Positions 10,983 through 22,800 of a DNA stretch of 64,000 bases are shown here, in pieces (position 1 is the first letter of the stretch; every line of letters begins with the position of its first letter). The translations under genes and the position numbers were made by a program. The notes under the pieces are model-generated. The model had not been told where the DNA came from. It made no database searches and saw only the letters and a program-made list of their open reading frames with translations. Location of the stretch: assembly GCF_963169125.1 (NCBI RefSeq), contig NC_084794.1, positions 228,095,409 through 228,159,408 of the forward strand, given 5' to 3'. The DNA is from Humulus lupulus. Taxonomy: Eukaryota > Streptophyta > Magnoliopsida > Rosales > Cannabaceae.

Positions 10983-13900
10983 GCCATCGAAGAGCTCAAG
11001 GAGGTGAATATCGACCCACAAGACCCCTCGAAGGTGGTAAAGCTTGGGAAAAACCTATGTAGCGAAAGGAAGGCGGAGCTGATTAGGTTTCTGCAAGAAA
11101 ATCTAGATGTGTCGCCTGGTCTCATGGAGACATGGTAGGGATCAGCCCGAGCGTCATCATGCACACCCTCCACTTGGATAAAAACGTGCCTGCAAAGTCC
11201 CAGAAACAAAGGCGCCTAGGAACGACCCGAGCTGAGGCCCTAGAGGAGGAAGTAGCCCAGCTCTTAAAGTGCGGCTTTATCTATGAGGCAAAGTTCCCGA
11301 TCTGGGTCGCCAATCATGTGTTGGTCCCGAAGCACAACGGGAAATGGCGGACTTGCATCGACTTTTCCAATCTGAACAAAGCCTGCCCCAAAGATTGCTT
11401 CCCTTTGCCAAGGATTGACCAATTGGTAGATGCCACGGCGGGGCACAAGCTCATGTCTTTTATGGATGCGTACTCGGGCCATAACTAGATCACCATGAAT
11501 CCGGGAGACCAGGAACACACTAGCTTCATGACCCCAACTAACGTTATTGTTACAAGTTCATGCCTTTCGGGCTGAAAAACGCAGGAGCTACGTACCAGAG
11601 GTTGGTAAAGAGGATGTTTACCAATCAGATCGTGAAAAATATGGAAGTGTATGTTGACGACATGTTGGTCAAGTAAAAAAAATGCCGATAACCATGTCTC
11701 CGATCTGGAGGAATGCTTTAATATTTTGAGAGAATACGGCATGAGGCTAAACCCCCGAAAGTAAACTTTCGGGGTTGCGTCAGGAAAATTCCTGGGTTTC
11801 ATTGTCAATACCAGAGGAATAGAAGCGAACCCCGATAAGATCAGGTCGCTACTCGAGATGCCCTCACCTCGGTCGCGAAAATACGTTCAAAGTATGATAG
11901 GAAAGGTGGCGGCCCTTAATCGGTTTATTTCTAAATCTACCGACAAGTGTTTTCCATTCTACAACCTGCTTCGGGGAAATAAAAAATTCGAGTGGACCGA
12001 GGAATGCGAACGTGCCTTCCTCGACCTGAAAGCACATTTAGCCGAGTCGCCCGTATTATCCAAACCAACGGCATGAGAACCTCTTTCCCTTTACCTAGCT
12101 GTCACGAAAGATGCGGCTAGCATCGTACTAGTCCAGCAAGAAGACCGGTCTCAAAAGCCAGTCTATTACATCAACAAGAGGCTTCTCGGAGTTGAATCCC
12201 GGTATCCGTTGATGGAAAAGATGGCCTTCTGCCTTATTACAGCCTCCCGAAATCTCAGACCGTATTTCCAGTCCCACTCAATACACGTCATAACTGATCA
12301 GCCTTTAAGGCAGGTTTTGCAGAAACCTGAAGCATCGGGACGTCTGTTGAAGTGGGCTATCGAGCTCAGCCAATTTGAGATACTGTACATGTCGCGAATT
12401 GCTATAAAAAGCCAAGCCCTGGCTGATTTTGTGGCAAAATGCATAGGATTCCGAGAAAACCCTACGGAAGAATCAGCTCAAACCTCATGGAAAGTCTTCG
12501 TAGATGGCTCGTCTAACGAGAACGGCTCCGGGGCTGGAATCATATTGATATCCCCAGAGGGACATTGATTCCACTCGGCATTATGATTCGGATTCAAAGC
12601 GTCCAACAACGAGGCCGAATACGAAGCTTTATTGGCTGGGCTAAGGGTGGCCCAAGAGCTGAGGGCCTGCTCCGTCCAGTGTTACAGCGATTCCCAGCTC
12701 GTGTTAAACCAAGTGTTAGGAGAATACCAAGCACGGGGAACCAAGATGGCTGCTTACCTGGCCAAGGTAAAGAAAGAGCTATCCGCATATGAGCACGGCT
12801 TAATCGAGCAGATACCCCGGGAGCAGAACGCCAACGCTGACGCCCTGGCGAAGCTCGCCACCTCCGGGGAGGCAGAGACTTTGGGGCTGGTGCTGGTAGA
12901 GTTCTTGGAAAGACCAAGCATAGAGGAAATCGGGGCAGAGGTCGAGATGATCGACACCAGACCGACTTGGATGACTCCCATCCTCGAGTATCTCACAGCA
13001 GGGAAGTTACCCGAGGAGCGAAATGACGCAAGGAGGGTACTTTACTAGGCTCCGAGGTATATAGTGATAGACGGGATATTGTACCGGCGTGGCCTCTCTT
13101 TACCTCTCCTACGGTGTGTTCTGCCAAGCGAGGCGAAGACCATTTTGCAAGAGGTGTATGAGGGCTTTTGCGGAGATCACGCTGGGGGGCAAAACCTGGC
13201 CTTGAAGATATTGAGGCAAGGGTATTATTGGCCCACTCTGTCAAAGGACTCGATTTCCTACGTCTGAAAATGTAACAAGTGCCAGCGATTCGCCACAATT
13301 GCCCGGGCTCCTCCGGTCGAGCTGAAGATGATCTCGTCCCCATGGTCGTTCGCGGTCTGGGGGATTGACCTGGTTGGTGCCCTCCCCACTGGAAAAGGAG
13401 GAGTTCGCTACTCGGTGGTGGCTATCGACTATTTCACAAAGTGGGCAGAAGCAGAGCCCCTGGCGACGATCACTTCAAAGAGGGTCCTCGACTTTGTGGT
13501 CAAGAATATTGTTTGTTGATTCGGGCTGCCAAAGAAGATCGTGTCAGATAACGGAATGCAGTTCGATAGCGATCTCTTCACCAAATTCTGCGAGAGGCAC
13601 GACATTGTTAAAAGCTTCTCCTCTGTGGCCTATCCCCAAGCCAATGGGCAGGTCGAGGCTATCAACAAGAGACTAAAAGAAAGCCTTAAGAAGAGACTGG
13701 ATGAAGCCAAGGGAGTTTGGCCCGAACAGCTCCCCCACGTACTGTGGGCATACCGGACCTCGCACCGAACTTTGACGGGTCACACACCTTTCTCCTTGGC
13801 TTTCGGGAGTGAGGCCGTCCTTCCTGTCGAGATAAAGGTAGCCTCGCACAGAATCCATACATTTGACCAAGACCGAAACGAAAAATTGCTCTGCGCATCC

Positions 13901-14203
13901 CTCGACCTAATTGACAAAAAACGAGAAGCTTCACAGCTGCAGCTCGCACATTATCAACAAAAGGTCACTCGTTATTTCAACTCAAAGGTCAAGAAACACG
14001 TCTTTAGTGTAGGCGACCTGGTACTCAGAAGAGTCTTCTTAGCCGGTAAGGATCCCAAGGACGGAGTGTTGGGACCAAACTGGGAAGGGCCCTATCAAAT
14101 AATAGAGGTCGTGAAAGAAGGAACCTTCAAGCTAGCTCGGCTTAATGGAGAAGCAGTCCCATGGACTTGGAATGCAATACACCTAAAGAAATATTATCAG
14201 TAA
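10983..14203 (+). pseudogene. pol of element C: RT, two RNase H domains, integrase
   Basis: Domains in order: reverse transcriptase (CIDFSNLNKACPKD, FPLPRIDQLVDA, FMDAYSG, catalytic YVDDMLVK near 11650); a Ty3-type RNase H (YPLMEKMAF, HVITDQPLRQVL, 12100-12400); a second RNase H (FVDGSSNENGSGAG near 12500, [23 protein letters not shown] near 12680, ADALAKLA); integrase (zinc-binding CNKCQRF near 13275, IDYFTKWAEA near 13420, VSDNGMQF near 13543, and a C-terminal block ending KKYYQ at 14203). A frameshift lies near 11115 and others near 11550-11680. Stops include TAG 11486, TGA 12566, TAG 13046, TGA 13265 and TGA 13517. Integrase from 13541 to the end is intact (220 codons). Confidence 0.92.
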
Positions 14204-14304
14204 TACTTTTGTAAGGCTCAATTAGAAAAGCCACCTTTGTTTATTAAATAATGAGAGATAATCTTTTCGCGTTGTCTTATATGTTTGTGGATGTAATAAA
14301 AAAA

Positions 14305-14325
14305 GGGGGGGGGGGGGGGGGGGGG
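14305..14325 (+). repeat. G21 homopolymer
   Basis: Twenty-one consecutive G follow seven A, 100 bp after integrase. The exact length is doubtful because such runs are error-prone in replication and sequencing. Confidence 0.9.
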
Positions 14326-14378
14326 TACGTTTCAAGTAACCACGAAAGGCCCTTTCCTGATTACTTGGGGGGAATATA

Positions 14379-14970
14379 TCCTGGATACGACCAGGTCCTA
14401 AAACTTAGAAGTTGATTCAAATTGATTAATCGATGTTTTTCTTAAAAAGCACGAGATATCAATAAAGGATTAACGCGAACTAAGTTTTTAAAGTTAATGT
14501 CCTGGATACGACCAGGTCCTAAAACTTAGAAGTTGGTTCAAATTGATTAATCGATGTTTTTCTTAAAAAGCACGAGATATCAATAAAGGATTAACGCGAA
14601 CTAAGTTTTTAAAGTCAATGTCCTGGATACGACCAGGTCCTAAAACTTAGAAGTTGGTTCAAATTGATTAATCGATGTTTTTCTTAAAAAGCACGAGAAA
14701 TCAATAAAGGATTAACGCGAACTAAGTTTTTAAAGTTAATGTCTTGGATACGACCATGTAGAAGTTGGTTCAAATTGATTGATCGATGTTTTTCTTAAAA
14801 AGCACGAGATATCAATAAAGGATTAATGCGAACTAAGTTTTTAAAGTTAATGTCCTGGATACGACCAGGCCCTAGAACTTAGAAGTTGAGTTTAAATTGA
14901 TTGACCGAAATTTTTATAAAAAAAAGCACGAGATATCAATAAAAAACACTAACAGAAACTAAGTTCTTAC
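14379..14970 (+). repeat. Tandem array of a 121 bp unit, five copies
   Basis: Units begin TCCTGGATACGACCAGG at 14379, 14500, 14621, 14742 and 14853. The first three spacings are exactly 121 bp; the fourth unit has lost 10 bp and the fifth is the most diverged. Each contains ATTAATCGATG and GCACGAGATATCAATAAAGG. The array fills the space between integrase and the antisense gene of element C and has no coding potential. Confidence 0.95.
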
Positions 14971-15104
14971 CAAATGCGTTGAAAATGAGTAACGATAAAG
15001 GTAAAAAATAGATTAAAGTGAAATCTGGGGAAACCAATTGTCTCGAGGAGAGAAAACCTCGTGGTAAAAGATTACAAATAAAAAATAAAAAAGAGAAGGA
15101 TCAA

Positions 15105-15461
15105 AAGTCCTAGGCCCTTTCAGGCCGCTCCGACGAAGTCACCCCTTCGGCATCCTGCTCGGCTGCAGCGGAAGTCTCCCCAGTCTCAGAGGGCTCCTCC
15201 TGTTGAAGTCGAGCCTTAAACTTCTCGAGGAAGGGCACCCACACCTCCGGTCCTAGGAAGGAAAAATTACCATCCTGGTTGAAGGCCCATCAATGATACA
15301 GCATGGCCTCCATGGAGGAGCTGGAAGATGCCCTCTCTGCCACAAGGGCGGCCTTGGCCTCCTCAATCTCAACCTTCGCAGCATCCAAGGCTACCTGTGT
15401 AGCCTCGGCCTCCAGTAGCTTAGCCCAGTTTGCCTCCAGATCAGCCTGCGCAGAGACCAAG
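15105..15461 (-). pseudogene. 3' end of the antisense gene of element C, split off by element D
   Basis: On the minus strand the frame entering at 15461 reads an alanine/glutamate-rich coiled coil (SAQADLEANWAKLLEAEATQ, then VALDAAKVEIEEAKAALVAE) and stops at TGA shortly after the residues EAMLYH near 15293. It continues the coiled coil that ends at 25219 on the far side of element D; the two are separated by the D insertion and its duplicated CCAAG. Downstream (15105-15290) further coding-like sequence rich in Pro/Glu codons can be seen in the minus strand but with stops. Confidence 0.7.
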
Positions 15462-16263
15462 TGTAACGCCCTAGTTACCCCAGAACAGTTACGGTGAACC
15501 GGAAATTTGACTCATTGCCTGAGTCCTTTGGTTAAAAACGTGATCTAAGTGTTATTAACAAGTTACGGTGAAAACCATTAAAAAGGAAAGGATATGTTTT
15601 ATTGATATATAAAACTATTCATGGGCCCACAAGAACATTTACAAGTTATTTACAACTCATTAAGGTCATTACTGTACCAAAATCTCAAACCCCGCCGACC
15701 TAAGCGGCAAAAATAGGGTAAACCCCCTAGTTCCTCTGAGAACTCCTTGGTCGTGGTGGTCAAGCAGCCGCATATGTACACATCACCACCTAAGCTCTCC
15801 ACTCAAGCCTAGGTAAGCTTTTCTTTTCCTTTACCTGCACCACATAGCACCCATGAGCCAAAGCCCAGCAAGAAAACATAACATTATATGTAAACATTAT
15901 CAAATGATTATCATTATAATCACACAGAGCTCATAGCTTTCAAACAGATGAGTGAATATCACGTGAGGTTCTGATAAATCATACTGAGTGACTGACAAAC
16001 AGGTCACTAATTCGAATGGAAGAGAGGCTGCTAGGTAAGCCACTAGCCTTCAACAGGTTCTGGTAAACCATACTGAGTGACTAACAAGCAAGTCACTATT
16101 TCAAGTGGAAGAGTGGCTGCTAGGTAAACCACTAGCCTTCAAGCGCTTATATTATTCATCGACCTTGAGGTCGGTCTGGCATTAATGCTCTTTGAGCCAT
16201 TCAATGCAGAAAGTCGATCAGATCTAATCTTTACTGGCTTGCGTTGAACACGCTAAGGCCGTC

Positions 16264-16380
16264 CTGACTAATGAGTCAGCCCAATGTGACCAGTGCCCAG
16301 TACCACTGCCGAACCTGACTAATAAGTCACAGCTTCACAGTTGATACTAGCACCTTTGCCAAATCTGACTAATGAGTCAG
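16264..16380. repeat. CTGACT-AATG-AGTCAG inverted motif, three copies at about 50 bp spacing
   Basis: CTGACTAATGAGTCAG occurs at 16264 and 16365, with CTGACTAATAAGTCAC at 16315. TGAGTCA is the core recognised by GCN4/AP-1-like bZIP factors. The same set is present in the other LTR (from about 23610). Confidence 0.7.
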
Positions 16381-16805
16381 TACCATGCATAAGTGAGCAA
16401 CATTTGCTAGATATTCCACAATCAATTCGTGTCCACACTTATACAATCAACATGCCCCATGAATAACCATGCATGTCACATTTGGGGTGCAATTTTCTTA
16501 CCTCTGGTTCGAGCGAGAAATAATAACAAGAACGGCTCCTGAGAACGATCGACTTTTGATTCCTTAGCAGTCACCTAATCACAACCAATTATAACCTCAA
16601 TTAATAAGAATCAACATGGATAGGGTTTTAACCTAAGCACCACTCTCGGGACCTCGAAACATGCCCACACGGTGAGTAGATTCGATCCCGGGCCTTAAGG
16701 ATTGAAACCCCAAGTCAAAAATCCTTAAAAACACTCAAAACGGGACTTTGAAGGAATAGAGTAGCGCTATACTCAAAACCCCCAACGCGCCCATCTGCCT
16801 CCTGA

Positions 16806-16845
16806 GTAGCGCTGTAGCGCCCTAAGGTGGGCGCTATAGCGCTAC
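16806..16845. other. 17 bp inverted repeat (hairpin) in D LTR
   Basis: GTAGCGCTGTAGCGCCC (16806-16822), loop TAAGGT, then GGGCGCTATAGCGCTAC (16829-16845): one mismatch in 17 pairs. The copy in the 5' LTR near 24180 has decayed on its left arm. Confidence 0.85.
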
Positions 16846-17835
16846 CTCCAGTACTGAAATGCCCTGAAACACCTTTCTTCATCTCCTTCGATTCCCACCT
16901 GATTCCAAAGCTTCCACAACCCATTTTTGATGCCAAATGAACCCAAAAACCATCCAAACATACCCCAAACATCCCAACCATAGGAACCCTAGCCAAAACT
17001 CCCAACAATACCAAAGTCTCAACCTAAAAATCACAGCTGGAAAACAAAGCTAAAACAGAGCAAACCAAGGAATTCTATGGTTAGAAACTTACCCAAAACT
17101 CCGCTTATGAAGCCCTTCAATGGAGGAACACACTCCCAAACTTCCAAGGCTTGCTTCCCAAGCTTGAATCCTCAAGATTGATTCAAAAATCACAAAGAAA
17201 ACTGAAGGGAAGATGATACGGGAAAGCTCTCAATCGTACTCTGTTTTTCTACCTCAACCTCAACCAAAAATGGCTTATATCTATCCTAGGGGTGAAATGA
17301 CCATTTTACCCCTAGGTCAATTTAAAGTTTCTAAAGGCTCCCAAGGGCATATCTGGTATTTTCCACCTGTCTCGTTAATCATAATTAACGCTCTCCAATT
17401 CCCGCTATTCTCAATAATCTCAAACACCAATAACTCACATCCCGTTACCCTTTAATACCCAGAAACGCTCTAATCATTAAAATCACCCCGAGACTCAACC
17501 CGAACCCCGATCTTAAACCTGTTTTGACTAGACCGCTAATCCACATTCCAAGATCGTCTCATGCCGAATGGCTCGAACAAACCCACATTATAATGTGGTC
17601 TCAACATATATCACCAACATACATACAAATATGCAATTATGCCCTCAACGGGCCAAGTTACCATCACACCCCTGTAATTAAAAATGTGGACTCACATGCA
17701 TACATTTAACATCATATTATAATATAATCCACATATACATGCATTTTATTAATTAATGGCATAATTAAACAAGCATGGCCCGCCCGGCCTACTATTCCTG
17801 CCATTAAACCATAACGGAGAATTCGGGGCATTACA

Positions 17836-17850
17836 ACTATCCCCTCCTTA
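17836..17850 (-). other. Polypurine tract of element D
   Basis: In the element's orientation AAGGAGGGGATAGT lies directly before the 3' LTR. Confidence 0.75.
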
Positions 17851-17871
17851 CTGAAATTTCATCCTCAAAAT

Positions 17872-20800
17872 TTACTTGAACAGCTCGGGATACTGACTCT
17901 GCATGTCTGACTCCAGCTCCCAGGTCGCTTCCTCGACCTTGTTGTTCCTCCACAATACCTTAACCAAAGGTATCGTCTTATTCCTGAGGACCTTATCTTT
18001 TCTGTCAAGTATCTGAACTAGCTGCTCCTCAAAGGAGAGATCTGGTTCAAGCTCCAGATCTTCGTAACTCAAAATATGGCTCACATCAGATACATACCTC
18101 CGAAGAGCTGATACATGGAACACATTATGCACGGCAGACAACGCCGGAGGCAAGGCCAATCTGTAAGCCACCTGACCAATCCTCTCCAGGATCTCAAATG
18201 GACCTACAAATCTAGGACTCATCTTGCCTTTCTTCCCAAACCTTCTCACCCCTTTCCATGGCGAGACTCTAAGGAAAACATAGTCTCCTACCTGGAACTC
18301 CACATTCCTGCGCTTGGGATCTGCATAGCTCTTCTGTCTACTCTGAGAAGCAAGCATTCGAGCTCTAATCTTCTCAATAGCCTCACTGGTCCTCTGAACT
18401 GCATCAGGACCTAAGTATCTCCTCTCACCTGTCTCATCCCAATGAATGGGAGATCTGCACTTCCTACCATACAACATCTCATAAGGTGCTACTCCAATGG
18501 TAGATTGATAACTGTTGTTGGAGGAGAATTCTATCAAAGGAAGATACTTACTCTAAGATCCACCAAAGTCCATCACACATGCTCTCAGCATGTCCTCCAA
18601 AATCTGAATTGTCCTCTTAGATTGCCCATCTGTCTGAGGATGATAAGCTGTACTGAACTTCAACTGTGTCCCCATGGCTTTCTGCAAACTCCCCCAGAAC
18701 TTGGAAGTAAAAGTGGGGTCCCAATCTGACACGATCGACTTAGGTGCTCCATGGAGGCGAACGATCTCCCTCACATAGAGATCTGCATACTGGTCAACTG
18801 TATATGTAGTCCGCACTGGCAGAAAGTGAGCTGATTTGGTGTAGCGATCCACTATCACCCAAATAGAATCATGCTGACCAGTAGTCCTGGGTAAGCCCAC
18901 CTCAAAATCCATTGTGATGTCTTCCCACTTCCACTCTAGGATATCCAGAGGCTGCAACGACCCTGCCGGCCTCTGATGCTCAGCCTTGACCTGTTGACAT
19001 GTCAAGCACTTAGCCACATACTCTACTACATCTCTTTTCATCCCTGGCCACCAGTACAGGGATCTCACATCCTGATACATCTTCGTGATGCCTGGATGCA
19101 AAGAGTAAGGTGTAGTATGAAATTCATCTAGAATCTCTCGCCTCAATGCAGTGTCTAACGGAACACATATCCGCCCTTTGTATCTCAACAAGCCTGTCTC
19201 AGACACTGAATAATCCCTGGATGCTCCAGCCAGAACATCCTCTCTAATCTTGATTAGCTGTGGATCACTCAACTGACCCTCTTTGATTCTCTCCAACAGT
19301 GTAGACTGTAGCGTAATGTTAGCCAACTGGCCCACCAACAACTCTATACCAGCTCTGGTCATATCATCTGCTAACTCTCTGGCTATCAGCCTCATACTAT
19401 GAATCTGTCCCGGACCCTTCCGGCTTAAAGCATTAGCTACCACGTTGGCTTTTCCTGGATGATACAAAATCTCACAATCATAATCTTTTACTAACTCCAG
19501 CCAACGCCTTTGCCTCATATTTAAATCTTTTTGGGTGAAGAAGTACTTCAGGCTCTTGTGGTTTGTATAGATCTCACACTTCTATCCATAGAGAGAATGC
19601 CTCCATATCTTCAAAGAAAAAACCACAGCCGCCAACTCTAAATCATGAGTGGGATATCTTTTCTCATACTCCTTCAACTGACGAGAATCATAGGCAATAA
19701 CCTTCTCTGATTGCATCAAAACACAGCCCAAACCCTGATGAGAAGCATCACAGTAAATCACAAACTTCTCTTGGTCTGTTGGAAGACTCAGAGTCGGAGT
19801 TGTAATCAATCTTTGCTTCAGTTCCTGGAAGTTGTTCTCACATTTATCTGACCACACAAATTTCCGGCTCTTGCGTGTCAGTTCAGTCAAAGCACTAGCA
19901 ATCTTCGAGAACCCTTCCACGAAACGTCTGTAATAACCTGCCAATCCAAGGAAACTTCTAACCTCAGAAGCATTCTTCAGCCTTGGCCAATCTCTGACCA
20001 CTTCGATCTTTACTGGATCTACCTTAATCCCCTCCTTACTGACAATATGTCCAAGAAAGGATACCTGAGACAACCAGAACTTACACTTCTTGAATTTAGC
20101 AAACAGCCTGTGTTCTCTCAGTCTTTGTAGAACCAACCTCAGATGCTGCTCATGTTCTAACTCAGTCTGAGAATATACCAGAATATCATCGATGAAGACG
20201 ATCACAAACTGGTCTAAATAATCCTTGAACACTCTGTTCATCAGATCCATAAAAGCAGCAGGGGCATTAGTTAATCCAAATGACATAACTAGAAACTCAT
20301 AATGCCCATACCTGGTACGAAAGGCAGTCTTCGGTATATCTCCCTCCTTGACCCTCAACTGATGATAACCAAAACGAAGGTCAATCTTTGAGAATACCTT
20401 CTTACCTTGCAACTGATCGAACAGATCATCTATCCTTGGCAAAGGATACTTATTCTTAATTGTCAACTTATTCAGTTCTCTGTAATCTATACACATTCTC
20501 AGAGAACCATCCTTCTTTTTCACAAACAGAACTGGTGCACCCCAAGGTGAGAAACTAGGTCTGATAAAACCCAAGTCTAACAGCTCTTGCAACTGTACCT
20601 TTAATTCTTTCAATTCAGCTGGGGCCATTCTGTATGGTGCTCTAGACACTGGCTCCGTCCCTAATGCCAGTTCTATAACGAACTCAATTTCCCTGTGTGG
20701 TGGCAATCCTGGCAAATCTTCTGGAAACACATAAAGAAACTCACAGACTAACCTGGTATCCTCTGGTCTCACTGGCATGACCTGAGTGGTATCAACCACA

Positions 20801-21294
20801 CTGGCTAGGAACCCAATGCAACCACTTTGCAGTAGATCCCTGGCCCTCAACACAGAAATCATAGGAATATGAGGTCCATGCACAGCACCAACAAACACAA
20901 AAGGATCCTCACCTTCAGGCTCAAAGGTGACCATCTTCCTTCTGTAGTCAATAGTTGCCCCATACTTTGCCAACCAATCCATACCCAGTATCATATCGAA
21001 GTCAATCATAACTAACTCTATCAAGTCCACTGATAACTCTCTGCCCTCCACTGTCACTGGCAAAGATCTGACCCACCTTCTGGATACCACTAACTCTCCA
21101 GTGGGTAACAAAGTACCAAATCCCACAGCATAGAAATCACAGGGTCTACACAATCTATCAATGACACTACTAGCAACAAAGGAATGTGTAGCACCAGAAT
21201 CAATCAACACATTATAAGGGATTCCAGCACTAAGAAGCTGACCTGTAACAACTGAGGGGGAAGCCTCAGCTTCTGCTTGAGTCAATGTGAACAC
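17872..21294 (-). pseudogene. pol of chromovirus D: protease, RT, RNase H, integrase, chromodomain
   Basis: One reading frame runs from 21294 to 17872 with two internal TAG stops, at about 19579 (after RHSLYG) and 18550 (after MDFGGS). Domains: protease ([10 protein letters not shown], about residue 32); RT ([45 protein letters not shown], catalytic FIDD near 20190); RNase H ([14 protein letters not shown]); integrase zinc-binding region ([32 protein letters not shown]) and core ([25 protein letters not shown]); and a C-terminal chromodomain (VKVLWRNNKVEEATWELE). The chromodomain steers insertion to histone-marked chromatin in this group. Replacing two stops aside, the reading frame is very well kept, so the insertion is fairly young. 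Confidence 0.95.
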
Positions 21295-22422
21295 TCAAGC
21301 TGGGACCGAGTTGTCCACCTTTCTGGGTTCTTCTTTCCCTATATGAGGGCAATCCTTCTTAAGATGACCCACTGCTCCACACAAGTAGCATGCCTTTTCC
21401 CTACACTCTCCCAAATGGTGCCTCTTGCATCTAGGGCATTCAGGACGAGTCTTCTAGGCTTCACTACCCCCAGGACGACCCATTGTAATACCACGGGGCC
21501 TCCTGTCAGGACCTGGAACTGGGAAGGTATCAGGAACCTTCCTCTTCTGATCACTGGGGCCAACACCCCTACCAGAACCCACAAATGGAGGAACTGCCCT
21601 CCTGAAATCCCTTCTGGTTGCACTGTCACGCCAGATCTTGGTCTCTGCACTCTCAGCTGTGAGTGCCTTTTCCACCACCTGTGCATAAGTAGTAACTCCT
21701 GCCACAGTGGTGATATGTACATCACGGGCTAACCTGGGCTGTAGCCCCTGAAGGAATCTCTCTCTCCTGGTCCCATTAGTGGGCACCAGTTCCTTGGCAA
21801 ACTTTGCCAAACGGTCAAACTTTAAGGCATACTCAGTAACTGATAAGCTTCCCTGAAGTAGCCTAATGAATTCCTCAACTTTAGTTGCCCTGATGCATCA
21901 TTGTAATACTTTTCATTAAACAAGGTCTGAAACTCCTCCCAGCTCAGGGTATTAACATTCTTGGTCTGGGCAATCACTTCCCACCAAATCCGGGCATCAT
22001 CCCGAAACATATAGGTAGCACAGGCTACCCTCTCACTACCAGCTACCCTCATAAAGTCAAGTATAGTGGTAATCATGCTCATCCATTGTTCTGCCTTGGC
22101 AGGATCTGTACTGCCCTAAAAAATAGGAGGTTGTTGCTTCCTGAACCTTTCATAAATAGGTTCCCATTTGTTTCCTACCTCAGGCAGCTGCCCAACTACT
22201 GGCACTGACACGGAAGGTGCCTCTGATACATTAACCACTCAGGAGACGAAGCTCCTCCCCTTGTTTCAACACTATAACCTGTAACTCATTAAACAATTGC
22301 TGCCAGTTTGTAGGAGCTGACTGTGGAATTTGAGACTGGTCATTTTCCTGACCCTAGCTGTTATTGTTATTTTGGCCCTGATCACCCTGGCCAGCTGTAG
22401 TGTCTGTCTGTTCTGGGTTCAT
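21295..22422 (-). pseudogene. gag of chromovirus D
   Basis: The likely start is ATG 22422 (MNPEQTDTTAGQ). The capsid region at 22082-21822 shows FMRVAGSERVACATYMFRDD, ARIWWEV and WEEFQTLFNEKYY; 21810-21454 holds FLQGLQPRLARDVH. The nucleocapsid has one CCHC knuckle (CYLCGAVGHLKKDC, about 21385). A TAG stop lies near 22367, a frameshift near 21815 and a TGA just before 21294 at the gag-pol junction. Gag and pol appear to have been one open frame originally. Confidence 0.88.
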
Positions 22423-22800
22423 TCTTATCTGATACCTTGCTGAAACATTGATTAATACGGCCAGTCAGGTAGTAATTACTAAACCTCTTGCCGCCTCACG
22501 GTCCAAGAACAAGCAGACAATTATCATATTCCACAGTCATTCAATATTCACAAACAGATACATGTTTATGGCACTCAGCACTCAGCATGTATCACATAAC
22601 AATTCACATTATTTCAGGGGCACAGGTTCAACACAGTGTCTCATGCATACAGGTAAAGCATATGCACCACATTTAGGCAGTTATGCACATAACTACATAA
22701 ATAGTTACCAAACCATGGGTCGAGCTTGACTTCAGTGATGTGTGTACATGCCCAGCCAGTCTACAGGAACCTTAACCTTGGCATTGCTCTGATACCAAGT
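22423..22800 (-). promoter_or_regulatory. 5' leader of element D with tRNA-iMet primer site
   Basis: TGGTATCAGAGC at 22797-22786 (minus strand), three bases after the LTR, is the standard plant retrotransposon primer site complementary to initiator-Met tRNA. The rest of the leader has no gene. Confidence 0.95.

Larger units (their letters stand above)
15462..17835 (-). repeat. 3' LTR of element D
   Basis: It pairs with 22801-25218. Compared with the 5' LTR it lacks about 30 bp near 16765 and has other small indels. Inside are three copies of a 16-base inverted motif (16264-16380), a near-perfect 17 bp hairpin (16806-16845) and a tandem duplication of about 90 bp at about 15960-16145. Several plus-strand open frames in it are chance. 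Confidence 0.93.

Noticed and set aside
14379..14970. Regular repeats that could be mistaken for a CRISPR array
   Set aside because: The repeats are contiguous 121 bp units without unique spacers, in a plant retrotransposon.
17213..17709. Plus-strand open frames of 60-80 aa, repeated at 24589-25085
   Set aside because: They lie in the two LTRs of element D and are duplicated only because the LTRs are; no domain seen.
21277..21732. Plus-strand 151-codon open frame
   Set aside because: It is the complement of the gag zinc-knuckle region of element D.
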